From positions 15,993,019 through 16,057,018 of the forward strand of contig CM055823.1 in the NCBI GenBank assembly GCA_029582265.1: a stretch of 64,000 nucleotides of DNA. Reading direction: 5' to 3'. The position numbers and the translations under genes are program-made. Shown piece after piece: positions 44,718 to 54,809 of this stretch. This stretch comes from Zoroaster sp. YZ-2022 (Eukaryota > Echinodermata > Asteroidea > Forcipulatida > Zoroasteridae). Position 1 is the stretch's first letter. Each line of letters opens with the position of its first letter. The notes under the pieces are model-generated. The model searched no databases. It was not told the origin of the DNA and worked only from the letters and a program-made list of their open reading frames with translations.

Positions 44718-44815
44718 CACTCTGGTCAATGGGGTACCCGGTTCCTGATGCTTGATAAGTTTGTACTGAATACCGATTGTGGATGCTTTGCAGATGGGCG
44801 ATAGAATTTGATGGT
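44718..44815 (-). CDS. Candidate exon of the unidentified gene
   Basis: Acceptor ATTATTATTTCACAG and donor AGAGTG|GTAAGTTTG are both good. The best frame reads HQILSPICKASTIGIQYKLI then KHQEPGTPLTRV and joins 44196-44293 in phase. It does not join 45756-45809 in phase, so an exon in between may be missing. Confidence 0.55.
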
Positions 44816-45171
44816 CTGTGAAATAATAATAATAGTATATAAATATTAGGTGCCTCAGGGTCACATGAATAGAATTATATCACATTAGGTAACATCTGAA
44901 CTGTCCCATTTCACAAGGCAATCCGAGTGTTATGAGACAGTGATAATTCTAACCATTAATTTTTCAAAATAAAGGCACTCAACTAATATTTGTTTTATAT
45001 AACTCACACACAGATCATTGTCATTTGATTACACAATCACCAGTTCAGTCACCTTTATTTACTAATAAAGTCATTCTAAATGAGAACCAGAAATGTGTAC
45101 ATTGTGTACATATAACAAATTGTAACTTTTTATGTTTATTTGGTTATTTTAATATTTAATTTAGTTTGATA

Positions 45172-45509
45172 CAATATGAATAACTTTACCCTGAAAATGC
45201 CCTGAAAATCCATTTTGCCATGAAATAATAGTTCACCATGATTTCACGGCAATTTCATGGTGTCTCTTCCTGTCAGATATTGGCAAGAATGTTCACAGTG
45301 ATTTTACGGCAAATTCACGGGGATCTTCAGAATTAATGAGCTGCCCCAAAACTGCCACAAGAAGTTTGTGTCGTTTTAACTGCGAAGAAATTCCAAGAGT
45401 ATTTCATGGCGTTTTCACGGTGTTGTGTCATCATAAAATTGCTGTGAACTATTTATTTCACGGTAAAACAGATTTTCAGGGCATTTTTAGGGTAAAGTTA
45501 TTCATAGTG
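45172..45509 (-). mobile_element. CACTATGAATAAC-type MITE, copy 1
   Basis: The left end CAATATGAATAACTTTACCC and the complement of the right end CACTATGAATAACTTTACCC; flanks ATA and TTA. The interior (GCAGCTCATTAATTCT, CGAAGAAATTCC) matches 48453-48765 in the opposite orientation. Internal short repeats (CACGG, CCATGAAAT) allow a hairpin fold. Confidence 0.8.
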
Positions 45510-45755
45510 TTATCTTTTACTATTTTTTCATAAGAAGCAATTATTTGCCCTTTACAAATTTCTCATTACATTAACATAATTATTTTGAGTTCCTAACCAA
45601 TGTAGAACCCCTGTACAAATGCTGAATTTGAAAGGCTTCACTGCAGCTCACTCAGCTATAGTAGTATATGTGTATGATGAGCATGCAGTAATTTCTCTTA
45701 ATACTAAAACTGACCACAGTTTTTTTTCACTATTAGCATCATGTGATAAACTTAC

Positions 45756-45809
45756 CGAGTGCTTCGTATGTTTTGCTGATTCAGTTATTTGGACTTGAGA
45801 ATCTTCTTC
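45756..45809 (-). CDS. Candidate 54-nt exon of the unidentified gene
   Basis: Acceptor TTTGTTTTGGTAG and donor CACTCG|GTAAGTTTA. It reads EEDSQVQITESAKHTKHS and follows 51482-51553 in phase. The region with this exon is duplicated at 52245-52415, where the exon has decayed. Confidence 0.55.
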
Positions 45810-45969
45810 CTACCAAAACAAATAATAAAGTAACACAAATGTACACAATTAATGATATTGTAATTTGCACTATTAATGGTCCCTTCATGCAAGCATGCTA
45901 CTCGACCTTGTCTAAAAGGCCTCCATGCAATTTGCAAGAAATAATTCTGTGAATTTTCATAAATTATGA

Positions 45970-46078
45970 GCCAGGAACAATATCATCACGATCAACAGGG
46001 CATGGAATCGGAGTGCTCGTTTTAGATCAACTAAAATGACTGAAAATAATACCCCAATTTATAAGGTCCTATTACTGT
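45970..46078 (+). mobile_element. TTAA-target MITE, left part (host of the nest)
   Basis: It carries TCACGATCAACAGGGCATGG and AAAATAATACCCCAATTTAT, typical of the family at 11286 and 16084. It continues after the hAT insert as ATTACTGTTGCTGCTGCATA (46438-46457), and its right end is at 51371-51417. Confidence 0.7.
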
Positions 46079-46437
46079 TTGGGCTGTGTCAAATAACCAA
46101 ACATTCGATCAATGGTGCAAATATCTGGTTGGTTTTTCCGGTTCAAATACTTGAAGAAATCTTTTTACTTTTTGTTGATTATTTTTGTTGGCGCTTCCAT
46201 CATTAACACCCCACGCCCTCCCAATAATCCTTGTGTGTACATTTGGTCGACACCTACCAAGTCAATCCTAATCCGGGCGACATTATGTTTAGTACATTTT
46301 TTGGCCCCACTTTATTAGACGTACTCGTTTTATCACATGGTGCAATTTACAATCAACGACTTTCGCATATCGAATATTCGACTGAAATAAAAATCAGAAT
46401 ACCCGATTAACAAATTATTCGAAGACGCACAACCCTA
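46079..46437. mobile_element. hAT-type MITE, 359 bp, perfect 8-bp TSD
   Basis: Ends TTGGGCTGTGTC and (complement) TAGGGTTGTGCGTC; ATTACTGT is repeated exactly outside (46071-46078 and 46438-46445). It lies within the TTAA-MITE, whose sequence becomes continuous when it is removed. Confidence 0.88.
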
Positions 46438-46535
46438 ATTACTGTTGCTGCTGCATAAGTACAAAATTGACACTTTGATTACCCAGCGCTCGAAGCCAGC
46501 TGAAAAGTGTGACAGTTTTTAGGGTAGTTTCACAA

Positions 46536-46568
46536 TAACCTCACCCCAGTGGTACTGGGGTGAGGTTA
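46536..46568. other. Perfect 15-bp hairpin
   Basis: TAACCTCACCCCAGT, loop GGT, ACTGGGGTGAGGTTA. It lies in the 5' leader of the LINE, about 120 bases before the endonuclease ATG. Confidence 0.9.
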
Positions 46569-46687
46569 CTTGAAACACCCCTGCGAAAACTGTTGAGCAT
46601 AATCAGCGACCTAGTATTACACATGTGGAGGTTTCACACACTAGATATGCTGTTCCTCGTTCCAGACAACCAAAAGCAGTGACCAAA

Positions 46688-48452
46688 ATGCAAGTTGGTG
46701 TTTGGAATACCCGTTCTATTAACAATAAAGCCCCTTTCCCACTTACACGATTTTTGCTACGGTAGAGCACGATTTTTCAAAGTTGAAAAATCGTGCTCAG
46801 TCGGGCTGTACCGTAGCAATTCACACTCAAAAATTTCAAGGTCTATCGAATTCTACGTCTTGTCAAAACGCTATCAAGACGCCGTCAAGATGTAGTACGG
46901 CAGTAGTGCGATAGTGCCACGACAGTTTTACGGTAGAGTTACGACATCGTCAAGATTTGTCACGGCGTACCAAGAAATGCCAAGATTGTACTACGACGTC
47001 ACTACGACGTCAGTAGATTTCACAAGACGCCAGTGCGACGTGGCAGCTTGTGTGCACTTTTAAACAAGAGACATGTGATAAAAAACACACACTATCAGCA
47101 AGAGACACGTGATAAAAAAATCATGTTCTTGCTGGCGTCTTATTGGCGTCTTGTTTAAGTCTTGCTAGGTCGCAGCACCATCGTAGCGGCATCGTATCAG
47201 CATAGTAGCGAAGTCTTGGCCTACCGTAGGTGTTGCGGCCACCACGAATGAGTACGAATGAACAAGACGCCGTCACGACATACCACGACAACGTCAAGAC
47301 AACGTTACGACTCTAATACGATGCTGCTGCGGTGGACCACGATTTTTTCCACCGCTACGGTAGAGCAAGATTTTTTTGAACATTCCAAAAAAATCGTGCT
47401 ACTCCACGGTGCCATCAAGATCTACTACGGTGCGCTACGGTGGACCACGAATGACCACGAACATGGCCACGACGCCGTTGCGATTGTAAATAATTGAAAA
47501 ATCGTGCTCTACCGTAGCAAAAATCGTGTAAGTGGGAAAGGGGCATAAGATGACATCAATTTGTGATCTAATCATTAACGAGGTTCTGGACATTCTTATT
47601 ATTACAGAGTCCTGGATGCATGGAAATGCACTTGATAATCCTACTATTGCAGATCTAAATGTTACATTACCAGGCTACCATTATTGTCAGTTACCTCGTT
47701 TGTCCAGTGGTGGTGGCATCTTTGTTCTTTATCGTCGCACTTTGAAAGTGACTTTGAATAAGGCAACCCAGTTTAAGTCCTTTGAGCATCTTGATCTTTC
47801 AGTGAATTTTGGTTCATCCTTGTTACGTCTGTATGCCATCTACAGACCGCCCCCATCTACAAAAAACAAATTGACATCACAAATGTTTTTCTAGGATTGT
47901 TCATCTCTACTGGAGGAAACAACTGCCATACCTCATCATGTTGTGCTCACTGGCGATTTCAATGTCCATGTGAATGATGAAACCAATAGGGATGCTACAT
48001 CTTTCCTTGAAATTTTGAATTCTGCCAATCTTTACCAACATATTCTAGGATCCACACATGTTGTTGGAGGTCACACTCTCGACTTGTTGATTTCACGTAA
48101 GACTGTTCACCCCATTTGCAGCACTAAAATTCTTCAGGGACAGCCATCTGATCATTGTGCGATATCTTGTGTACTTGATTTTGCTCGCCCGGGACCATCA
48201 AGAAAATCTGTTGTCTATCGTAGACTTCGTGACATCAATTTGGATGAGTTTAAACAGGATATTCAGTCTTCTTCGCTTGCCAATGATTCTGATTCAACAC
48301 CATCTGATTTCGCTCTGCTATTCAATGATGTACGTGCTGCATGAGTTATTTGACAAACATGCACCTCAGAAGACTAAAGTTGTGACCCTTAGACCAAAAG
48401 CACCGTGGTATACTGAGGAAGTCGGGAAGCTAAGCGAGTTAAGAGGAGGTTA
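46688..48452 (+). pseudogene. LINE endonuclease domain, interrupted
   Basis: After removing 46729-47545 the frame reads WNTRSINNKMTSICDLIINE then VLDILIITESWMHG, LPRLSSGGGIFVLYRR, FEHLDLSV and LYAIYRPP. A break near 47890 is followed by VVLTGDFNVHVND (catalytic GDFN), GGHTLDLLISR and PSDHCAISCVL (SDH motif), then LFDKHAPQKTKVV..PWYTEEV. These are the apurinic-endonuclease blocks of CR1/L2-type LINEs; the enzyme nicks the target DNA. Frameshifts near 47890, 48344 and 48427 make it inactive. Confidence 0.85.
46729..47545. mobile_element. 817-bp MITE, 50-bp perfect TIRs, TAA target
   Basis: GCCCCTTTCCCACTTACACG and the following ~30 bases are perfectly repeated in inverse at the right end (47496-47544). 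TAA flanks both sides (46726-46728 and 47546-47548). A 3-bp TWA target is typical of PIF/Harbinger. The inside is built from short ACGACG, CTACGGTAG and AAGACGCC words. No transposase. Confidence 0.88.
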
Positions 48453-48765
48453 CACTATGAATAACTTTACCCTGAAAATGCCCTGAAAATCTGTTTTACC
48501 GTGAAATAAATAGTTCACAGCAATTTCATGACGACACAACACCGTGAAAACACCATGAAGTACTCTTGGAATTTCTTCGCAGTGAAAATGCAGTAAAAAC
48601 GACATGAACTTCTTGTCGCAGTTTCGGGGCAGCTCATTAATTCTCAAGATCGCCGTGAATTTGGCCTGAAATCACTATGAACATTATTGCCAATATCTGA
48701 GAGGAAGAAATACCATGAAATTGCCATGAAATCATGGCATTGTCAGGGTAAAGTTATTCATAGTG
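48453..48765 (+). mobile_element. CACTATGAATAAC-type MITE, copy 2, TTA target
   Basis: Ends CACTATGAATAACTTTACCC and its complement; TTA stands at 48450-48452 and 48766-48768. 313 bp. Inserted in the LINE's linker between endonuclease and RT; removal joins KRVKRR-L-ERKMAK. Confidence 0.88.
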
Positions 48766-51230
48766 TTAGAGCGAAAAATGGCAAAATCGAACGTTGAAGT
48801 TGACAAAGATCTCTACATGGAGCAATGCAAGAAATACAAAGATCTGATTGAAGAATCCAAATGTATCTACTATCGTTCAGAAATCTCTGGATGTGATGAC
48901 AAGCAGCTTTTCCGGAATGTCAATAAGCTGTGTTCCCTGAATAGTACACAATCTCTGCCTAACCACACTTGTGCGAAAACTCTGGCAAACAACTTTGTCT
49001 CATTTTTCCATGGAAAGGTTCAAGCAATAAGTGATAAGCTGGATACTATTGTTCCTCGAGAGATAAGTGTTAATGTGGTGGACAACTGCACCAGCAGCTT
49101 TACTGAGTTTGAGCCAGTGACAGAAGATTGTGTTCGGAATTTTGTCAAGCAATCGTCTTCATCAACGTGCGACCTTGATCCTATACCTACATCCCTGTTG
49201 AAAGACTGTTTAGACGTCTTGGTACCTTACATCACTAAAATTATCAATGGATCTCTGAGCTCTGGCGTTGTACCATCAATTTACAAGTTGGCTCATGTGA
49301 AACCACTCATCAAGAAACAAGGTCTTGATGCTAATGATCTGAAGAATTATCGGCCCATTGCAAACTTAATGTCTGTCTCCAAAGTTCTTGAGAAAGTGGT
49401 CTCTTCCCAACTGAAAGCCTACTTGCATGACAATGGCCTTTTTTCTGACATGCAGTCAGCATAACGTCAATTTCATTCGACTGATACAGCTCGACTGATA
49501 CAGCTCTACTTCGAGTGGTGAATGATCTTCTCTTGGCATTACTACTACTACTACTACTACTACTCCTCAGTCGACCCAAGTAGTCGCGCTGCCGCAGGCT
49601 TGAGTCGGGCTCGATGTCTGACATGCCACACAACTATAGTCTGTCATCCATGCAACTGACTAGCTCCTCCTTCTTCTCCACTCCTGCGTGCTCTATCAGG
49701 GTCTTGAGCATGGTCTTAGTGGGTCTTCCGGGGCCGCGCCTGCCGTGAGTGGGCTTCCACACAATGACCTTGTTGGCCGGTAGCTCTGGGTGTTGGAGGC
49801 AGTGCCCAGCGAGGCTCAGCCGCCGCGCCTTGACTTTGTCGCTAAGTAGGGGGATGTTGCCGTAGAGCTCCACGTTGGTGATGTGATCCCTCCATGAGAC
49901 ATTTTGTACCATCCGTACGTAGCATCCTGGTGTAGCAACCGTCGAGAGACTTGGCCATTGCCTTAGTGAAGGTCCAGGACTCACACCCATACAGCAGGAT
50001 GGTTTCGATTGCAGCATGAAAGAATCTGAGTTTGAGACCCTTAGAGAGCTGAGATGTCCAGATCTTCTTCATATCATGGAGGGCTTTCCATGCGAGTGCC
50101 ACAGTGACAGTGGCAGTGGACAGTGGCAATGAAGCGGGTTTGATTTTACTTGACTACTCTGCCGCATTTGACACCATTACCCATTCCACCTTCTTCAAAT
50201 GTCTACAAAGTAGGTATGGCATTGGTGGAACAGCTCTGCGATGGTTCGAATCATATCTTACTGATCGATCTCAGGCTGTTGTTGTGAACAACGCATTTTC
50301 GGACATCTGCCTGCTTCCTTGTGGTACCCCACAAGGATCTGTCAAGGGACCACTTGATTTCATCTTGTATACTGATCCTTTGAGTGACGTGATTGGTGCA
50401 CACAGTGGAATTATGCATATGGTTTGCAGACGACGCACAAGTGTATCAAGTGCTGCAATCGTCCAAAATTGCTGAAGCCATTAACAAATTGGAAAGTTGT
50501 GTCTATGACATAAGATCTTGGGCCATCTCCAATAAGCTGATGTTGAATGATTCAAAGGCGGAGATCGTTCACTTCCATTCTAAGCATCGAAAGCCTTCCT
50601 GTCTGCCGGACATAGTCATTGGTGATGCCAAAATCAAGGCTACAAACTCTGCTAAAGACCTCGGTGTTATACTGGATAGAACCTTGCATCACACGTGCTG
50701 CTTCATTTGGAATCTACAAGATAGGAAAGATTCGTAGGTACTTGGATCAATCAGCCACAGAACATTTAGTGCATGCGTTTGTGACCACCAGACTGGACTG
50801 CAATAACAGTTGGTTATATGGCCTTCGATCCTGCTAGTCAGATTGCACCCCTACAGCGTGTACAGAATGCAGCTGTGAGACTTGTCACAATTACAAACCG
50901 TCGTGATCACATCTCGCCTGTTCTGAACCAACTACACTGGCTAAAAGTAGAAGACCGCATCCGTTTTAAGATCTTACTTCGTACTTACAAGATACATAAC
51001 GGTATGGCTCCCATGTACTTAGTGGAACTTATTTCAGATTATAATCCAGGCATCTCTCTTCGTTCATCATCAAAAGGTCTACTCAGTGCTGGCCTGCGAA
51101 GCAAGACAAGATATGGTGACCGGGCATTTGCCAACTGCAGCTCCATGTCTGTGGAATAGCCTTCCGACTACTGTAAGAAATGCACCCTCTATCAGTTCTT
51201 TTAAATCTAGGCTCAAGACCTTTTTATTTA
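48766..51230 (+). pseudogene. LINE reverse transcriptase and C-terminal domain, interrupted
   Basis: Blocks: LYMEQCKKYKDLIEESK, STCDLDPIPTSLLKDCLD, YKLAHVKPLIKKQ, LKNYRPIANLMSVSKVLEK, then the insert 49539-50110, then VDSGNEAGLILLDYSAAFD (motif A), CGTPQGSVKGP, WFADDAQVYQV (catalytic FADD), SAKDLGVILDR, GKIRRYLDQSATEHLVHAF, LQRVQNAAVRLVT, LNQLHWLKVEDRI and CLWNSLPTTVRNA. A 14-base tandem duplication (CGACTGATACAGCT, about 49479-49506) and further shifts break the frame. Confidence 0.87.
49539..50110 (-). mobile_element. 5'-truncated LINE of another clade, inverse orientation
   Basis: Minus-strand coding pieces: HDMKKIWTSQLSKGLKLRFF, ETILLYGCESWTFTKAMAKS, VSWRDHITNVELYGNIP, ARRLSLAGHC and GRRGPGRPTKTMLKTLIEHA, i.e. 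the region behind the RT core in LINEs whose C-terminal part carries YGCESWT. It ends (minus strand) in an (AGT)n tail at 49539-49564. TGGCA stands at both borders (49534-49538 and 50111-50115). The clade (RTE/Ingi-like?) is uncertain. Confidence 0.82.
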
Positions 51231-51370
51231 ACTGATTCTTCTTCTTTTTGCCTTTGCTCTGAATGTTTTGTTGTTTAATTGTTTTAACCTAATGCCAATT
51301 ATGTACAGCGCTTAGAAACTTTGTTTTAGCACTTGATAAGTGCACTTATTATTATTATTATTATTATTAT

Positions 51371-51421
51371 AAATGAGCCAGAAAGTCGATTCTGATCGTG
51401 TATATTATAGTGTGCCTTTAA
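51371..51421 (+). mobile_element. TTAA-target MITE, right part
   Basis: AAATGAGCCAGAAAGTCGAT then CTGATCGTG..GTGCCT-TTAA (TTAA 51418-51421). It completes 45970-46078 and 46438-46458. Confidence 0.65.
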
Positions 51422-51481
51422 TGTATGACAAGGGCATTTAAGGCATGATTAATTTTGGATGAGCCAAAAGAAATTCTTTAC

Positions 51482-51553
51482 CTGGCATACAAATGATGTA
51501 CTTGCAAGAGGGTCCTCATCAGTGTGTATTCCTGATGTAGATGCTGCTGCAAC
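51482..51553 (-). CDS. Exon of the unidentified gene, 72 nt
   Basis: Acceptor TTTCTTAATGTTAG, donor TGCCAG|GTAAAG. It reads VAAASTSGIHTDEDPLASTS then FVCQ, in phase with 52909-53059. The serine/threonine-rich content suggests a disordered linker. Confidence 0.6.
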
Positions 51554-52244
51554 CTAACATTAAGAAATCAAAGATAGAAGACACAGTATTAAGTAAAAGA
51601 ATGCCTTCAATGAGGATTTCAGACTAAAGGGCGGCATTAACTGTTATTCATAAATGCCCAAGACAGTTGAGACAATCTGATTGGACAAAATGTAATCACT
51701 TGGGGTGTATTAATGGATGATAAAGACATGGCTTATGAAAATCACAGCAGCTCATTTGTGCTAGCTGTTCACCAGCTGTTTTGTGCGAAGCCAACGCGGA
51801 TTTAAATCAATCAGAATGACAAAGATTGTTTTGCATCACGCACCTAACTCATGTACACTGAAAGTGTTTCGCGTGTCCTCAAAACGTGAATTTACATATT
51901 TCTATTTGAGTTTATTCAATAAAAATTGCATATGTTTTAAATTTTGAAAACGAAATAGATACGGGCATAAAGGCGAGGTCTTTTCGCCCGTGACCACACC
52001 CAAAACCAGTCATTAACCTGCGGTAAAGACCAAGCAACAAACTGTTATTCCCTTATTAAATGAGCTTACATGGTAAGAAACAAACACAGCCTCTGGGGTC
52101 TTAAATCACATTAAGGTTGACATATGGGAATGTGAATAAGCATACTTTTGACACAGTTACATGTATACTTGCATCAATCTATATATGCAAGAACGCATAG
52201 AAACAAAATTATTTGAAGACCTTTCTGGAGTTCCTTGTAAACAA

Positions 52245-52415
52245 TGTATGGTAGCATTCATGCTAAACTTGAAAGGCTGCTCTGCAGTCATCATTCAGCA
52301 TGCAGTAATTTCCCTTAATACCAAACTAGACTGCAGTCACTGCGCTTTTAAACAGAGTACTTTGTACATTTTGCTGATTCAGTTCTTTGGACCAAAACAA
52401 ATATCAATGTTATAA
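52245..52415. repeat. Decayed duplicate of the 45600-45835 region
   Basis: Shared in order: AAAGGCT.CNCTGCAG, AGCATGCAGTAATTTC, CTTAATAC, TTTTGCTGATTCAGTT and TTTGGAC. It includes a dead copy of the 54-nt exon (the donor GTAAGT and acceptor are lost). Confidence 0.65.
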
Positions 52416-52908
52416 TGAAAACAAAAATTTACATCTTTAATATTTTTAAGATTTATTCTAATGTTGAATTTCTGTCTCTGGAGGCACATTAATAATTGTT
52501 GTTGTTTGAGATTGCCAATACAGTGTAGGGGCTTTAATTGAGACGTGGCATCACAAAATTAGCTGAACAGAGCAGAAAGACTGCACACTAGGACACTATT
52601 CTCATATTTGTCATTTACAATTGAGATAATTAGTGCTAGTTTAATATTAGTTAACATAATTTTGTCTTCACTGGCAAATTATACAATTTTATCTGGTGTT
52701 TATTGACATCAAATATTCAATGTTATTTCAACTACTCTGATTAGAGTTAATTAATTGTTAATAACAATAAATGAAAATTATTTCTTGAAACCGTGTTCAA
52801 AAAGCAATATTTCAAACAAATAGGCCATCATTCTTTGTTTAAAAATACAAAGTTCATTTAAAAAGACAACAAAAATCTATTATTGTTGATAGTTTATGTC
52901 CAACGTAC
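52416..52908. other. Intron, nothing recognised
   Basis: AT-rich sequence within the unidentified gene. Confidence 0.4.
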
Positions 52909-53059
52909 CTTACACAGAACTGATGAAAGCATGTTGCATGTCCTTATTTTTTCTATGTTTTCCTGTGCAGCTACATAGCAGGCATTCTGAGTTTCTGTCT
53001 TATGAGACATAATTAGTTGGGTAACTTGATGAGCCTCTCTCTGGCTTAGTGTCAACAGC
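52909..53059 (-). CDS. Exon of the unidentified gene, 151 nt
   Basis: Acceptor GATTGGTTTCAG and donor TGTAAG|GTACGT are strong, and only one frame is open: LLTLSQREAHQVTQLIMSHK then TETQNACYVAAQENIEKI and RTCNMLSSVLCK. Predicted mostly helical. The split first codon (AG|G) joins 54692-54809. No family recognised. Confidence 0.65.
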
Positions 53060-54691
53060 CTGAAACCAATCATTTTTGATCATAATTTTTGGAAGGCTTG
53101 CAACTGCAATGATCACCAAAACAAATATTAATTTGGCAGATATGGCAACTACAGAATCAATCCCCTCATCAGATTTGATGGAAAGAAATGTTTTACACCT
53201 GTAAACAAATCAATTTATTACACATTTTAACTTGGGAACAGAACACAGCAATCGCCCTGTTGAGTGGAACTGATCCACCCATTCTGCAGTGTGCATTTAC
53301 ATGATCCAACTTATTGAAAGAAGCAATTCTCACCATCTTATAATTAAAAGGGAGTGTATATACACCAATGGTTAATAAATGAATGTGAATACATCCATAT
53401 ACTTATAGAATCAAGAGATGTATAGAAGCCAAACTGTCGAAAATATGTTCACATTTGTTTGTATTTGTTAAATGTGGAAATGTTTCAATGTCCAATGATC
53501 CATTTAAAATTTGAGTGTTTCATTCATACATTTCACATTCTTTAGAAAAATGATGGCTATATATCAAGTGGAATAACTTCTCAGGGTGTTCAGTATTTCG
53601 GTACCATTAACATATTACATTACAAGTATAATTCACTCAGTTACTCCCTGAATTAATTAGGACAAAAAATTACCCTTTCATTCTCATTCTCAAAATATTT
53701 TGGATAACATCATACACTGACATCCTGCAACTTGAATTTGTATGTATACAAGTATGTTGGATATTGCAATGGTTATGAAGGGATGTATCCAAACCCCTTT
53801 ATGCTTAAACCAGTTAGAGTTAGTGTAATGCTTTCATGAGGATGCTTTCTTAAAGGGGGTATATCGTCACAATCAGAGCAGGCTTGTGGCTTGACATTGA
53901 ATCCTCCACTGATAGTTTTAGATAAACTCAGATGAACGCAGTGAATATTATATGGATATAGATTAATTATTAATTATAAATATTAATTTGTTGCAGCTAT
54001 TTTACATACATGTATGATTGGGTATAAGAATGGTTTGCCTCTCGTCTCAACAAACCTGCTTAAACTGCAAGCCAAATGATCAGTCCCACAAGAAAATAAC
54101 AATGACTGTCAGCCCATTTGTAACAATATCTACCCGCTTTAAACATGAATTGGATAATGTGCTGAACTTTCAAAACAATATTATTTCTACCAAGTACATG
54201 GCCTTCAAGGCAATTAGTGCCCACCTGTTTGTGTGATTACTAATAATATATGAGTAGCTGGAAACAAGGGAAGGCAATGACCAAGGCCTGAGGTCAGTAT
54301 TGAATAATACATACAAATAATTGAACTACTTGAATTTCGTTCTCTTTTAACATATGCTTAGTGTTCGCATTATGTCCATCGATATATATTTATAGTTAAA
54401 TTTCTTCCTCTGAGAATAAAGTAAACTGATCATGTCTGACTGAGGACTTACAGTACTTAAGCATTGACAATCCCATGGGGGCGTTATACTATACATGACT
54501 ATAATGAGGATCAAACTATATATGTGTCTGGACGTGCAAGAAACAATTCAAGACTCTAGTTCACGGTTCAAGTAAATTTCAGAACCCTTTGTTACGGTAT
54601 TTTAACCATTAAGGATAAAGAATCAACAAGATGTGTGTAATAAATATATAAAAAGAAATTTGATATAGAGGGTGAGAATAAGAATTCTAAC
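53060..54691. other. Intron; TTAA-MITE end at 53850
   Basis: TTAA (53850-53853) followed by AGGGGGTATATCGTCACAAT marks one end of the TTAA-MITE family; the other end is not recognisable. Nothing else is supported. Confidence 0.5.
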
Positions 54692-54809
54692 CTGAACACC
54701 CACTGGAGGCAGGCCGTGTGTATTTTATGTAGAAGCTCAGTTGCCTCTCTAGCGTTTCATTCAATATGACTGTGGCAGGTCCAAGATGTTCCGTCTTGTG
54801 TTTGTAAAC
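54692..54809 (-). CDS. Exon of the unidentified gene, 118 nt
   Basis: Acceptor TTTCTCATTTCAG and donor GTTCAG|GTTAGA. The first half is open as VYKHKTEHLGPATVILNETL, and the second half, shifted, as EATELLHKIHTACLQWVF, which alone joins 52909-53059 in phase. Losing one AG in CTAGAGAGGC would unite them (..NETLEATELL..). So this is either a dinucleotide error or a real two-base insertion. Confidence 0.55.

Larger units (their letters stand above)
46459..51370 (+). mobile_element. CR1/L2-like LINE carrying three further insertions
   Basis: A LINE with an endonuclease from 46688 (MQVGVWNTRSINNK), a reverse transcriptase, a C-terminal domain, a 3' UTR with CAGCGCTTAGAAACTTTG and an (ATT)n tail (51345-51370). 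It is interrupted at 46729-47545, 48453-48765 and 49539-50110. No ORF1 was seen. It is inserted in the TTAA-MITE: GCATAA before and AAATGAGCC after are adjacent in uninterrupted copies (16205-16214, 58600-58610). Confidence 0.85.

Noticed and set aside
46695..47497. Frames at 46695-46895 and 47258-47497
   Set aside because: They lie inside the 817-bp MITE and read its short repeats.
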